Positions 1 to 8,242 of a stretch of DNA of 26,536 bases are shown piece after piece; the stretch's first letter is position 1; every line of letters starts with the position of its first letter. Where the stretch lies: NCBI RefSeq assembly GCF_041601295.1, contig NZ_JBFIII010000036.1, positions 1 to 26,536 on the forward strand, given 5' to 3'. The stretch is from Immundisolibacter sp. Lineage in GTDB: Bacteria; Pseudomonadota; Gammaproteobacteria; Immundisolibacterales; Immundisolibacteraceae. The notes below the pieces were generated by a model, which was not told where the DNA came from, searched no databases, and was given only the letters and a program-made list of their open reading frames with translations. The translations under genes and the position numbers were made by a program.

Positions 1-4
1 GCCG

Positions 5-781
5 TCAGCGCCCGGTCCAGTTCGGCGGACGTTTTTCCAGGAAGGCCGCCAGGCCCTCTTTCTTGTCCGCGGTTTCGCACAGCCCAGCCTGGGCGAACTT
101 CTCCAGCGCCAGCCCGGCTGCGAGGCTGCCTTCCATGCCGGCGTGCACCATCGCCTTCATGTAGCGCGGCACCAAAGGCGCGAAGCTTGCGAGGTGCGCC
201 GCCAGACGGCGTACTGTCGGTAACAGTTCCACGTCCTCGACCAGACGCGTGACCAGGCCGATCTGTAGCGCCCGCTCGGCATCGATCGGTTCACCGGTCA
301 GCAGCATGTCAAGCGCCCAGGCGCGACCGACCAGGCGCGGCAGACGTTGCGTGGCACCACCGCCGGGGATGATGCCGAGCTTGCCTTCGGGCGTGGCAAA
401 GCGCGCGCTTTTGCCGGCCACACGCAGATCGCAGCCGAGCGCCACCTCCAGCCCGCCGCCGAAGCAGATGCCATTGATCGCGGCGATGGTTGGCTTCGGG
501 CAGCGCTCCAGACGCTCGGCAATGCCCTGCACGATGGGCTCAAGCGCCTTACCCAGGTCCCGCTCCACCACCTCGCCAAGGTCCGAGCCCGCTGCAAAGG
601 CCTTGTCGCCGGCACCGGTCAGGGCAATGACCCGCACCACCGGGTCGTCGCCTGCCGCCGCGATGGCCGCATGCAGATCATCAACCGTGGCCAGCGAAAT
701 GGCGTTCAGCTTACGCGGCCGATTCAGCGTGAGCAGCGCCAGTGGGCCGGCGACTTCGTATAGCAAATTGTCGTAACTCAT
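5..781 (-). CDS. Enoyl-CoA hydratase/isomerase (crotonase) family protein
   Basis: Predicted 258-residue cytoplasmic crotonase acting on an acyl-CoA thioester. The oxyanion-hole segments are visible (AGSDLGE near residues 64-70 and the glycine-rich GICFGGGLE at 104-112), as is the PEGKLGIIPGGG block at 131-142. Glu132 matches the first catalytic Glu of rat hydratase. The residue aligning with the second catalytic Glu, in the segment ALDMLLTG, is Asp158. The exact reaction (hydration, isomerisation or other) is therefore open. The gene lies 5 bp after the GFA-type gene upstream and is probably co-transcribed with it. No strong ribosome binding site is visible before the ATG. Length is normal for the family and both ends are inside the window. 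Confidence 0.9.
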   Translation of the reverse strand: MSYDNLLYEVAGPLALLTLNRPRKLNAISLATVDDLHAAIAAAGDDPVVRVIALTGAGDKAFAAGSDLGEVVERDLGKALEPIVQGIAERLERCPKPTIAAINGICFGGGLEVALGCDLRVAGKSARFATPEGKLGIIPGGGATQRLPRLVGRAWALDMLLTGEPIDAERALQIGLVTRLVEDVELLPTVRRLAAHLASFAPLVPRYMKAMVHAGMEGSLAAGLALEKFAQAGLCETADKKEGLAAFLEKRPPNWTGR

Positions 782-786
782 GGGAC

Positions 787-1275
787 TCAGTCGGTAATCA
801 GCCCATGACGGCGGTGCCAGTCGACCAGCGCCTCGTCCGGGTATCCGGGAAAGTGCCGGTCTGTGGCCGTTTCCGCAGGTACCGGTACCCAGGCGGGCTT
901 ACTGTCCAGGATGATGTGACAGCGGTCAGGCGGCGTCGGCAGAGGGGTGTCAATGCAGGAGGCGAACGGGTGTAGCAGTTCCGGCCAGCGTGGGTCCCAC
1001 ACCCACAACGCGCTGGCGCACTCGCGGCAAAAATTCCGCTCGCCGACACTGCGTTCGCTGCGCGTCGGATGATCCATGAACGCGCGGTAAACCCCCACAT
1101 GCTCGCGGCCTTCCACGGTGAGCGTCTGCGAGTCGGCGTGCAGGTTGATGGCGAAGCCGCCACCGCCGCCGGTTTTGCGACAGATCGAGCAGTAGCAGCA
1201 CATGTAGGGGTAAGGGGCGTGGCTTTCGGCGGAAAACCGCACCGCCCCACAGTGGCAGGAACCTTCGAGCAACAT
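787..1275 (-). CDS. GFA/CENP-V family zinc-binding protein
   Basis: A 162-residue protein of the glutathione-dependent formaldehyde-activating (GFA) fold. It has the expected cysteine pattern: Cys-His-Cys at residues 7-9 (GSCHCGAVRF), a second cluster CCYCSICRK at 26-34, and a later CRECAS motif. In the family these bind zinc, and some members form or cleave S-hydroxymethyl-glutathione or similar adducts. Many members have no proven activity, so only family membership is claimed. It is the first gene of a likely two-gene unit with the crotonase 5 bp downstream. It is divergent from the hydrolase starting at 1308, leaving only a 32-bp spacer if that start is right. Confidence 0.88.
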   Translation of the reverse strand: MLLEGSCHCGAVRFSAESHAPYPYMCCYCSICRKTGGGGGFAINLHADSQTLTVEGREHVGVYRAFMDHPTRSERSVGERNFCRECASALWVWDPRWPELLHPFASCIDTPLPTPPDRCHIILDSKPAWVPVPAETATDRHFPGYPDEALVDWHRRHGLITD

Positions 1276-1307
1276 GAGCGGACCCTCGGCGACGGAATTG
1301 CCGGCAC

Positions 1308-2018
1308 ATGGTAGCGGTAAGCTTGGCAGCTCTCGCAGACATCGCCATGGTCATGGATCAGCCGCACCGCATCGAATGGACGCCCGGGCTCTCGGTTAAT
1401 GCTGTTTGGAGCCTGCCATCGCACTTCAGCGGCACGGCGCTGGTGCTGGCACACGGCGCTGGCAACGATCTGCACCAGCCGTTGCTCGCGTACCTGGCAC
1501 AGGCGCTGTCTGCGCGGGGGATTGCGGTGCTGCGCTTCAACTTCCCCTACGTGGATGCCGGCCGACGCACACCGAACCCGGCGTCGCGCCTGTTGGCCAG
1601 CTTCAGCGCCGCTGTGGTAGACGCACGCGGCCGGTTTGGCGCCAGGCTCACGCGGCTGGTGGCCGGCGGTAAATCGATGGGCGCCCACATGGCCGCGCAG
1701 CTTGCGGCCAGGGGTGATCCGATCGGTGGCCTGCTGTTTCTGGGCTACCCGCTGCACGCCAGCGGCAGCACACGCCTGCGCGACGCTTACCTGCGGGCAG
1801 CGCGGGTACCGATGCTATTCGTACAGGGCGAGCGCGACAGCCTTTGCCAGCTGGACCTGCTGCGCCCGGTATTGGCGGAACTCGATGCCCCGGTACGGCT
1901 GCACGAGGTTGCCGGTGGCGACCACAGCTTTAGGCTGCCAGCAGGCTCCCGGTACAGCCAGACCAACCTCTACGCCGAGATTGCCAGCGCCACTGAGGAC
2001 TGGCTAGGGCAGATCTGA
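1308..2018 (+). CDS. Alpha/beta hydrolase of the Tex30/KANL3-like family
   Basis: Small alpha/beta hydrolase of at most 236 residues. An oxyanion segment LAHGAGND is followed by a nucleophile elbow GGKSMGAH containing the catalytic Ser. The acid is probably in VQGERDSL and the catalytic His in GGDHSF near the C terminus. This layout matches the small 'predicted alpha/beta hydrolase' family related to Tex30/KANL3; the substrate is unknown. Start choice is uncertain: ATG codons at 1308, 1347 and 1353 are all in frame, none has a clear ribosome binding site, and the conserved part begins only after the later two. Its end is 4 bp from the convergent gene at 2023. Confidence 0.85.
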   Translation: MVAVSLAALADIAMVMDQPHRIEWTPGLSVNAVWSLPSHFSGTALVLAHGAGNDLHQPLLAYLAQALSARGIAVLRFNFPYVDAGRRTPNPASRLLASFSAAVVDARGRFGARLTRLVAGGKSMGAHMAAQLAARGDPIGGLLFLGYPLHASGSTRLRDAYLRAARVPMLFVQGERDSLCQLDLLRPVLAELDAPVRLHEVAGGDHSFRLPAGSRYSQTNLYAEIASATEDWLGQI

Positions 2019-2022
2019 CCCG

Positions 2023-2889
2023 TCAGGCAGCGCCATAGGCCTTCACACCGGCCAGGAAGTTGAGCACCGCACGGTTGAAATCGGCCGGGTTCTCGATCGC
2101 CACGTAGTGTCCGCACTCGGGCAGCAGCAGGGCGTGGCAGTCCGGGTAATCGGCTTTCCAGTGGGCGATCATCTCGGCCGGATGTGGGTCCTGCACGCCC
2201 ATCAGTACAAAGGTCGGGATGCGGTGGCGGGCCAGCGCGTCGGTAATCGCCTGCTTGGCTGCCGGACGCATGAGCGGGAAGTTCAAAAAGGTCAGTGGCG
2301 AGGTCTCGGCATACATCTGCCGGAAGCGTTCCAGTATCTGCGGACTCGCCATCAGCCGGTCGCCCCAGAAGGTGCGCGTCTGCTTGCGCGCCTCGAACAC
2401 CGCCAGCATGCCCTCGCTGCGCGCCACCGCGTGCAGGCGTTCGAAGCCGGCGCGCAGTTCCGGCGTCAGCTTGTCGAACAGGCCAAGGCCGTCTTCCGTG
2501 GCCAGCAGGTCGCAGCTGACGGCGGTCAGGCTCTGCACGCGCTCGGGATTTTTGGCCATGAAGGTGCTGGCGGTGCTCACGCCCCAATAGGCCTGCCCGA
2601 GCACATGACAGCGTTCGACCCCCAGATGGTCGAGCAGCGCGGCCAGGTCGGCGGCGGTGTTCTCGTAGGTATAAAAGCCCGGTGCCTCGTCCTGGGTAGC
2701 CGCCTTGGACGACTGGCCATGGCCGCGCAGATCGAAGCGGATGGTCCGAAAGTGCTGGCCGAAGGCGGGCGCGTTGTCGTCGTAGGCACTCATGTTGGCG
2801 ATGACGTTGTGCACCAGCACCAGCGTTTCGGGCCCATCACCAGTGACGTCATAGTTAAGGTCGATACCGTTCAAGTGCGCGACAGGCAT
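2023..2889 (-). CDS. Alpha/beta hydrolase-fold protein lacking the nucleophilic serine
   Basis: A 288-residue protein similar overall to enol-lactonase/MenH-like alpha/beta hydrolases. The strand-beta5 elbow, normally G-x-S-x-G-G, reads GQAYWG, so the nucleophile position is Ala100. The oxyanion motif is HNVIANM rather than HG-x-x. The other triad members look intact: Asp234 in GVQDPH and His261 in ECGHYVAIENP. The frame runs upstream to 3024, but the ATG at 2889 follows a good GGAGAA site (revcomp of 2896-2901) and begins where homologous proteins begin. The protein may be a non-hydrolytic lyase or oxygenase-type member, or catalytically dead. It is divergent from prfB across a 146-bp spacer. 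Confidence 0.88.
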   Translation of the reverse strand: MPVAHLNGIDLNYDVTGDGPETLVLVHNVIANMSAYDDNAPAFGQHFRTIRFDLRGHGQSSKAATQDEAPGFYTYENTAADLAALLDHLGVERCHVLGQAYWGVSTASTFMAKNPERVQSLTAVSCDLLATEDGLGLFDKLTPELRAGFERLHAVARSEGMLAVFEARKQTRTFWGDRLMASPQILERFRQMYAETSPLTFLNFPLMRPAAKQAITDALARHRIPTFVLMGVQDPHPAEMIAHWKADYPDCHALLLPECGHYVAIENPADFNRAVLNFLAGVKAYGAA

Positions 2890-3035
2890 GCGGGTTCTCC
2901 TCGTTTTCGGTGTATGCCGGCCACAGCGCGGCTGGGGCGATCTTAGCAGGCGATGCGGCCGCCCTGATCGGGTCAGCGCTACCCAGGCGCGGTACCATTT
3001 GCGGCCCTTCAGGCGCCAAGGCACACCGCTTCACC

Positions 3036-4134
3036 ATGATCGACATCAGCATCCAGAAACACAGCCTCCGGGATCTAGCCGCGCGGATCGACACGCTACG
3101 GGGGTATCTTTGACCTCGATACCCGGCAAGAACGCCTGACCGAGGTCATGCGTGAACTGGAAGATCCAAAAATCTGGGACAACGCCGAGCGGGCGCAGGA
3201 ACTGAACCGCGAACGGGCGCGGCTGGAAGAAGTGGTGGTCGGCATCGGCGAGCTGACGCGCGGCATCGCCGACAGTCTGGAACTGGCCGAGCTGATCGAG
3301 CTGGAAGACGACGAGTCGACCGCCGCCTCGCTGGCCACGGATGTCGAGCGGCTGGAGGCTCACGTGCAGCGGTTGGAGTTCCAGCGCATGTTCTCCGGCG
3401 AGGCCGACGCCAACAACGCCTACATCGACGTGCAGGCCGGCTCCGGCGGTACCGAGGCGCAGGACTGGGCGCAGATGCTGCTGCGCATGTATTTGCGGTG
3501 GTGCGAGCGAAAAGGCTTCGAGGTCGAAATCACCGAAGAGTCCGACGGTGAGGTGGCCGGCATCAAATCCGCCACCGTACATGCGCGCGGACCATACGCC
3601 TACGGCTATCTGCGCACTGAAACCGGCGTTCATCGGCTGGTGCGAAAATCCCCGTTCGACTCCGGTAACCGGCGCCACACCTCGTTCGCCTCCGTCTATG
3701 TCTACCCCGAGGTGGACGAGAACATCAACATCGACATAAATCCTGCCGACCTTCGGGTGGACACCTACCGCGCCAGCGGCGCCGGTGGCCAGCATGTCAA
3801 CCGCACCGAATCGGCCATCCGCATCACCCACGTGCCGACCAACACCGTAGTGGCCTGCCAGGCCGACCGCTCGCAGCACAAGAACCGCGCCACCGCCATG
3901 GCCCAGCTGCGCGCCAAGCTATACGAACGCGAACTGAACGCCCGCCGTGCCGAGGCGCAGGCCACCGAGGACTCCAAGTCCGACATTTCCTGGGGCCACC
4001 AGATCCGCTCCTATGTGCTGGATCAGTCGCGCATCAAGGATCTGCGCACCGACGTGGAAACCGGCAACACGCAGGCGGTGCTGGACGGCGACCTCGACCC
4101 CTTTATCGAAGCCAGCCTCAAGAGCGGCCTCTAG
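3036..4134 (+). CDS. prfB: Peptide chain release factor 2 (RF2), programmed +1 frameshift
   Basis: RF2 terminates translation at UGA and UAA. The gene is split: codons 3036-3110 encode 25 residues ending RGYL, an in-frame TGA follows at 3111-3113, and reading resumes in the +1 frame at GAC 3112 (join 3036..3110, 3112..4134). The joined protein is 365 residues, the E. coli RF2 length, and the 25-codon first part also matches. The downstream frame carries the RF2 stop-recognition tripeptide SPF (in VRKSPFDSG) and the peptidyl-hydrolysis motif GGQ (in SGAGGQHVN). The residue matching position 246 of E. coli RF2 is Ala, as in most bacteria other than E. coli K-12. The last sense codon is followed by TAG inside the inverted-repeat element. 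It probably forms an operon with lysS. Confidence 0.97.
3099..3114 (+). promoter_or_regulatory. prfB programmed +1 ribosomal frameshift site
   Basis: The sequence CGG GGG TAT CTT TGA C reproduces the classic prfB slippery site. A G-rich internal Shine-Dalgarno-like stretch lies just upstream of CTT, and CTT is followed by an in-frame TGA and C. When RF2 is scarce, the peptidyl-tRNA on CTT slips to TTT and reading continues with GAC. It differs from the E. coli site only by CGG in place of AGG within the core. This gives RF2 autoregulation at translation. Confidence 0.96.
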
Positions 4135-4298
4135 TACCTCAACCTATAAGTTTCGCTATGTTCGACCCGCCCCGCATCACCGAGTGCTTTGTCGCTCATC
4201 CTCGCAATGGCGACGGCTATTGCTGTGATTCGCTTCGCGCTCTAAGTGCGCGGATGCGTGTCTCGGCAGGTACGCAAACTCATAGCTTGAGGTACTAG
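4131..4298. repeat. MITE-like element with 25-bp imperfect terminal inverted repeats
   Basis: The left arm (4131-4155, beginning CTAGTACCTCAA) and the right arm (4274-4298, ending TTGAGGTACTAG) are reverse complements at 21 of 25 positions, with the outer 12 bases perfect. The 168-bp unit has no open reading frame of note. It contains a smaller inverted pair (GTCGC 4191-4195 with GCGAC 4210-4214). No target duplication is evident at the edges. It fills the whole prfB-lysS junction: the prfB TAG (4132-4134) lies in the left arm and the lysS Shine-Dalgarno in the right arm. It could be a non-autonomous transposable element, or a long hairpin acting on the mRNA. Confidence 0.7.
4288..4293 (+). 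promoter_or_regulatory. lysS ribosome binding site inside the inverted repeat
   Basis: TGAGGT lies 7-8 nt before the lysS ATG at 4301 and is the only good Shine-Dalgarno candidate there. It sits in the right arm of the element at 4131-4298, so pairing of the two arms in the prfB-lysS transcript would sequester it. Confidence 0.65.
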
Positions 4299-4300
4299 CC

Positions 4301-5788
4301 ATGCACAACGACGACGACAACGAACAGATCGGCATCCGGCGCGGCAAGCTCGCCGACTGGCGCCAGACTGGTCTGGCCTATCCGAACGACTTTCGCCGCG
4401 ATGCGCTGGCGGCGGATTTATTGACCGGCCATGCCGACACCACCGCCGAGGTGCTGGACACGCAGCCGGTCAGCGCCCGCATCGCCGGGCGCATCATGAC
4501 CCGGCGCCTGATGGGCAAGGCGTCCTTCATCCACCTGCAAGACCAATCCGGCCGCCTGCAGGTGTACGTGCAACGCGACGTGCTGGGCGAGGCCGCCTAC
4601 GAGGATTTCAAGCGCCTGGATCTGGGCGACATCGTGGGTGTCGCCGGTACCCTGTTTCGCACCCGCACCGGTGAACTGACCCTGCGGGCCGAAACCCTCA
4701 CGCTGCTGACCAAGTCCCTGCGCCCGCTGCCGGACAAATGGCATGGCCTGCAGGATTCGGAGCGCCGCCACCGCCAGCGCTACCTGGATTTGATCGTCAA
4801 CGACGAGGCGCGGCGCACGTTTGCCATCCGCTCGGCGCTGGTCACGGGTCTTCGCGAGTGGTTCGTCGCAGACGGCTTTCTGGAAGTCGAAACCCCGCTC
4901 ATGCAGCCAATGCCCGGCGGCGCTGTGGCGCGACCGTTCGTGACCCACCACAACGCGCTCGACATGACGCTGTACCTGCGCATTGCGCCGGAGCTGTACC
5001 TGAAGCGCCTGGTGGTGGGCGGCTTCGAGAAGGTGTTCGAGCTTGGGAGAAATTTCCGAAACGAAGGCCTGTCGACGCGCCACAATCCCGAATTCACCAT
5101 GCTTGAGTTTTACCAAGCCTACGCGGATTACCGCGACCTGATGGACCTGACCGAGCGCCTGCTGGGTGACCTTGCGCGGCGCGTGCTGGGCAGTGCGGAG
5201 CTGACCTACCAGGGCCAGAGCATTGATCTGGGCAAGCCCTTCGCCCGCTACACGCTGACCGGGGCGATTACCGCGCACCTGCCGCGCGCCACACCGGCAC
5301 TGCTGGCTGATATCGACGCCGCCCGCGCCCTGGCGCTGGAGTTGGGTCTTGTGGTCAGGCCCAGCGACAGCCTGGCGCAAGTGCGGCTCGAACTGTTCGA
5401 AAAGGTGGTCGAGGAACAACTCATCCAGCCGACCTTCGTGACCGACTTTCCGGTCGAGGTGTCGCCCCTCGCGCGCCGCAGCAGTCGCGATCCGGAACTC
5501 ACGGAGCGCTTCGAGCTGTTCATTGCCGGGCGTGAGCTGGCCAACGGTTTCTCGGAGCTGAACGACCCCGAAGACCAGGCCGCGCGCTTTCTGGATCAGG
5601 CCGCGCGCAAGGCGGCCGGCGACGAGGAGGCCATGTATTTCGACGCCGACTACGTGGAAGCGCTGGAGTATGGCCTGCCGCCGACCGCCGGCGAGGGCAT
5701 CGGCGTGGACCGCCTGGCCATGCTGTTCGCCGACGTCACCTCCATCCGCGAGGTGATTCTGTTTCCGCATTTGCGCCCGGAGCGCTGA
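4301..5788 (+). CDS. lysS: Lysine--tRNA ligase, class II
   Basis: A 495-residue class II lysyl-tRNA synthetase that charges tRNA(Lys) in the cytoplasm. An N-terminal anticodon-binding OB fold is visible (SARIAGRIMTRRLMGKASF followed by IHLQDQSGRLQVYVQRD). Catalytic motif 2 is present as FRNEGLSTRHNPEFTMLE, and motif 3 as GIGVDRLAMLF followed by IREVILFPHLR at the C terminus. Length is normal. Linkage to prfB is the conserved gammaproteobacterial order, but here the two genes are separated by the inverted-repeat element rather than abutting. It ends 5 bp before the convergent methyltransferase gene. Confidence 0.97.
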   Translation: MHNDDDNEQIGIRRGKLADWRQTGLAYPNDFRRDALAADLLTGHADTTAEVLDTQPVSARIAGRIMTRRLMGKASFIHLQDQSGRLQVYVQRDVLGEAAYEDFKRLDLGDIVGVAGTLFRTRTGELTLRAETLTLLTKSLRPLPDKWHGLQDSERRHRQRYLDLIVNDEARRTFAIRSALVTGLREWFVADGFLEVETPLMQPMPGGAVARPFVTHHNALDMTLYLRIAPELYLKRLVVGGFEKVFELGRNFRNEGLSTRHNPEFTMLEFYQAYADYRDLMDLTERLLGDLARRVLGSAELTYQGQSIDLGKPFARYTLTGAITAHLPRATPALLADIDAARALALELGLVVRPSDSLAQVRLELFEKVVEEQLIQPTFVTDFPVEVSPLARRSSRDPELTERFELFIAGRELANGFSELNDPEDQAARFLDQAARKAAGDEEAMYFDADYVEALEYGLPPTAGEGIGVDRLAMLFADVTSIREVILFPHLRPER

Positions 5789-5793
5789 GCCTC

Positions 5794-6642
5794 TCAGGCA
5801 GTCGCGGTCACAATCCAGGTGGCGCTTGGCGCCCGCACCTCGCCGTCGACCAGATAGCGAGCCAGCGCGGCGCGCATGGCCTGGTCCACCGCCTGTTCCT
5901 GATCCGCGGATACCTTGGGCATGGCCTGGGCAATGGGCCCCATGCTCTTGAGGTAGTTCACGGCTTGTTCAAGGTCGCCGAGCCACATGAAGTCATCAAG
6001 CGGCTCGACGGTGACGTCGCCAAAGCCTGCCCCGCGCAAAATCCCCGCGGTGCGCTCCAGGTCCGCCAGCGCAAACGGCCCCGGCGCGAAGGGATCGGCT
6101 GGCGGTGCGGGTCGGTGTTCCTCACCCAGGGTGCTGACCGCGGCGCCGGTCGCCTCGGCAATCCACGAATTTTGTTTCATTGCGCGCCAGCACAGAAACA
6201 CCATGCGACCGGTGGGTTTCAAGGCGCGGCGCAGGTTGGTGAAAGCCAGTAGCGGATCGGCGAAAAACATCACTCCGAAGCGGGAGAAAATGAGGTCGAA
6301 TCGCGGCTCTCCAAGATCAGCAGTGGCGGCGTCGGCCTGCAGGAAATGCAGATTCGCATTCCTATCATGCCGTTGCCGCGCGACACGCAGAATCGGCGCC
6401 GAAATGTCGACCGCCAGCACCTCGCCGTCGGGCCCTGCCCGTTCGGCCAACACCTGACTGGTAACACCTCCCCCGCAGCCGATATCGAGCACATGCTCAC
6501 CCTGACGCACCGCCGCGCGCGCCATCAGGGCCGCCGTCATGGAAACGAACGCGGCCTCGCTGCGATCCATGTTGCGCACCCAGATATCGCCGCCGTCGCC
6601 ATTCCAGTAGGTGTCGCTGTCAGTAACCGTCGTCTCAGGCAT
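5794..6642 (-). CDS. Class I SAM-dependent methyltransferase (UbiE/Methyltransf_11 type)
   Basis: A 282-residue protein with a Rossmann-type methyltransferase core: SAM motif I LDIGCGGGVTS, an acidic end of strand beta2 in VLAVDIS, and FDLIFSRFGVMFF as motif II/post-II. The substrate cannot be told from sequence. The frame extends to 6696, but ATG 6642 has a GGAGCG site a few bases upstream and starts at the conserved region. The start is 10 bp downstream of the stop of the secreted-protein gene, so the two are probably one transcript. The sequence gives no evidence linking it to lysS, with which it converges. Confidence 0.87.
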   Translation of the reverse strand: MPETTVTDSDTYWNGDGGDIWVRNMDRSEAAFVSMTAALMARAAVRQGEHVLDIGCGGGVTSQVLAERAGPDGEVLAVDISAPILRVARQRHDRNANLHFLQADAATADLGEPRFDLIFSRFGVMFFADPLLAFTNLRRALKPTGRMVFLCWRAMKQNSWIAEATGAAVSTLGEEHRPAPPADPFAPGPFALADLERTAGILRGAGFGDVTVEPLDDFMWLGDLEQAVNYLKSMGPIAQAMPKVSADQEQAVDQAMRAALARYLVDGEVRAPSATWIVTATA

Positions 6643-6652
6643 ACGCGCTCCG

Positions 6653-8197
6653 TTATGGCGCCGGGGCGCCGGGTGGCTCCTGCGAGCCAGGTGCATCCCC
6701 CGGCATCCGGGGTTTTTCCGCCGGCGTTTTGTCTATGACAGGAGCGGGCGGCAGGCTGCCGATCAGCGCACTGCGGGCGCGCTTGAGCTGACGTTCTACG
6801 AGGGCGCGAAAACGTTCGGGGTCGGCGCGCAGTTCCAGCGCGCTGCCCGTCGCCGGCAGACGTACCTGCCCGTAAGGTTCCCGGCTGACCAGATCGCGCC
6901 CCAGGTTCAGCACGCGCACCGCTCGCGCGGGTGTTTCGTCGTCCTCGCCAGGCTCCACCAGCGCCACATGGCTACCGGCGGCAACGGCCAGGCGTGTTTC
7001 GAGTTCCTGCGGTTTGGCATCCTCGGCGTCGCCCTTGATGCGGGCGAAATCCACATACCAGACGCCAATGGCGTAATGCGCGCCGGGCTTGCGCCCGCTG
7101 ACCGCCTGCGCCAGGGCGGTGCGCGTTTCGGCCAAGGCAGCATCGCTGCCCGGCACGGTAACGCCTGGCGCCTGCGCCAGCGGTGCGCCGCTGGGCGCAA
7201 AGTAGAGGTAATCACCGCTGCGCGCTGGCGCTGGCAGGCTGCCGCGGGTCGATGCCGCAGCCGTCAGTTCCGGGTTCAACACCTCAAAGCCGGCGGCAGC
7301 GAGGTCCTTGAGCAGAGCGACGTAAGCGTTGTCGGTAATGGCCTGCATGACGGTCAGCGGCACGCCACCCAGGGCCAAGCCCATGCCGCCGTCCTTGCCA
7401 TCGGGGTCGGCACTGGTACGAAAAGCGAGCCGGAAGTCGAGCACGAACAGTGGCCCGCGCGTCGACTCCGGGGCTGGGCCCGGCGGGACCGAAGCGCGTT
7501 TCCCGGATTTCTCAGACTTCACGGCTGGAGCCGCCTTCGCCCTTGGCGCCTTGCCGGCGGGCTTCTCTGGCGGCTCGATGGCGCCGTCAGCCTGCGCCGG
7601 GGCTTCCGCCGCTGGTGCGCTGGCGGCAGTCTCGGGCGCCACAGGTGCTGGCATCGTGGCCTGGGGTTCGACGTCCGACTGGGGTGAGTCGGCCAGCGGC
7701 CCCACAGCTGCCGGCGCCGGTGCTTCGTCCGCTACCACCACGCCTGCGCCGACGGCCTTGGTCTTGGTTTTTTGCCCATCGGCAGGGTTTTCCAGGTCGG
7801 CCACCCGGCACTTGCGCTTCAGAAACATATCGACCAGATATTCCTTGCGCGCCCGCACCGAGCCGACGCGCGCATCGGCCTCTTTGGCGCGACGACCGAG
7901 CACATCCTTGGCGATGTCGCCAAAAATGGAGCCGAATGGCAACGCCTTGGCTACACCGGCCACCACCTCGCCGGTACGCGAGCGAGTCGCGGTTTCTGTC
8001 GCGCCACGCACGGCACCCTGATCACCCTTGAGCGGTGCCAGGATTGCCTCGAGTTCGTTAACCTGATCCGCGATCTGCCGGCAATCCAGATCGTTGTCCC
8101 CCATCTGCACCCGGTCGACAAAACCGTTGTTCTGGGCGGCAACCACCTCCACGAACAAGAACAGGCTCATCAAAGCTGACAAACGGGACAGGAACAT
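6653..8197 (-). CDS. Secreted two-domain protein with Ala/Pro-rich linker, unknown function
   Basis: Not recognised. Read from ATG 8197 it is 514 residues. A typical signal peptide (residues 1-21, hydrophobic core MSLFLFVEVV, then AAQ) is followed by a small helical domain (about 35-130) framed by Cys39 and Cys130, with a Gly/Ala-rich hydrophobic stretch and a charged coiled-coil-like end. Next comes a low-complexity Ala/Pro/Lys linker (about 150-247), then a globular C-terminal domain (about 249-480) starting GPLFVLDFRLAF and a Pro-rich tail. The two Cys may pair in the periplasm. ATG codons at 8224 and 8242 are alternative starts; none has a clear ribosome binding site. It probably precedes the methyltransferase in one operon. 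Confidence 0.75.
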   Translation of the reverse strand: MFLSRLSALMSLFLFVEVVAAQNNGFVDRVQMGDNDLDCRQIADQVNELEAILAPLKGDQGAVRGATETATRSRTGEVVAGVAKALPFGSIFGDIAKDVLGRRAKEADARVGSVRARKEYLVDMFLKRKCRVADLENPADGQKTKTKAVGAGVVVADEAPAPAAVGPLADSPQSDVEPQATMPAPVAPETAASAPAAEAPAQADGAIEPPEKPAGKAPRAKAAPAVKSEKSGKRASVPPGPAPESTRGPLFVLDFRLAFRTSADPDGKDGGMGLALGGVPLTVMQAITDNAYVALLKDLAAAGFEVLNPELTAAASTRGSLPAPARSGDYLYFAPSGAPLAQAPGVTVPGSDAALAETRTALAQAVSGRKPGAHYAIGVWYVDFARIKGDAEDAKPQELETRLAVAAGSHVALVEPGEDDETPARAVRVLNLGRDLVSREPYGQVRLPATGSALELRADPERFRALVERQLKRARSALIGSLPPAPVIDKTPAEKPRMPGDAPGSQEPPGAPAP

Positions 8198-8242
8198 AGC
8201 GATCGATGGTCTACAGGAGGACATAAAAACGCCACGGCGCAT

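Noticed and set aside
4418..5770. Long open frame of 450 codons antisense to lysS
   Set aside because: The translation is Gly/Gln/His/Arg-rich with no family resemblance and lies wholly opposite an unmistakable lysyl-tRNA synthetase; it is a product of high GC content.
5779..5797. CTGAG/CTCAG inverted pair between the convergent lysS and methyltransferase genes
   Set aside because: Only a 5-bp stem with no T tract on either side.
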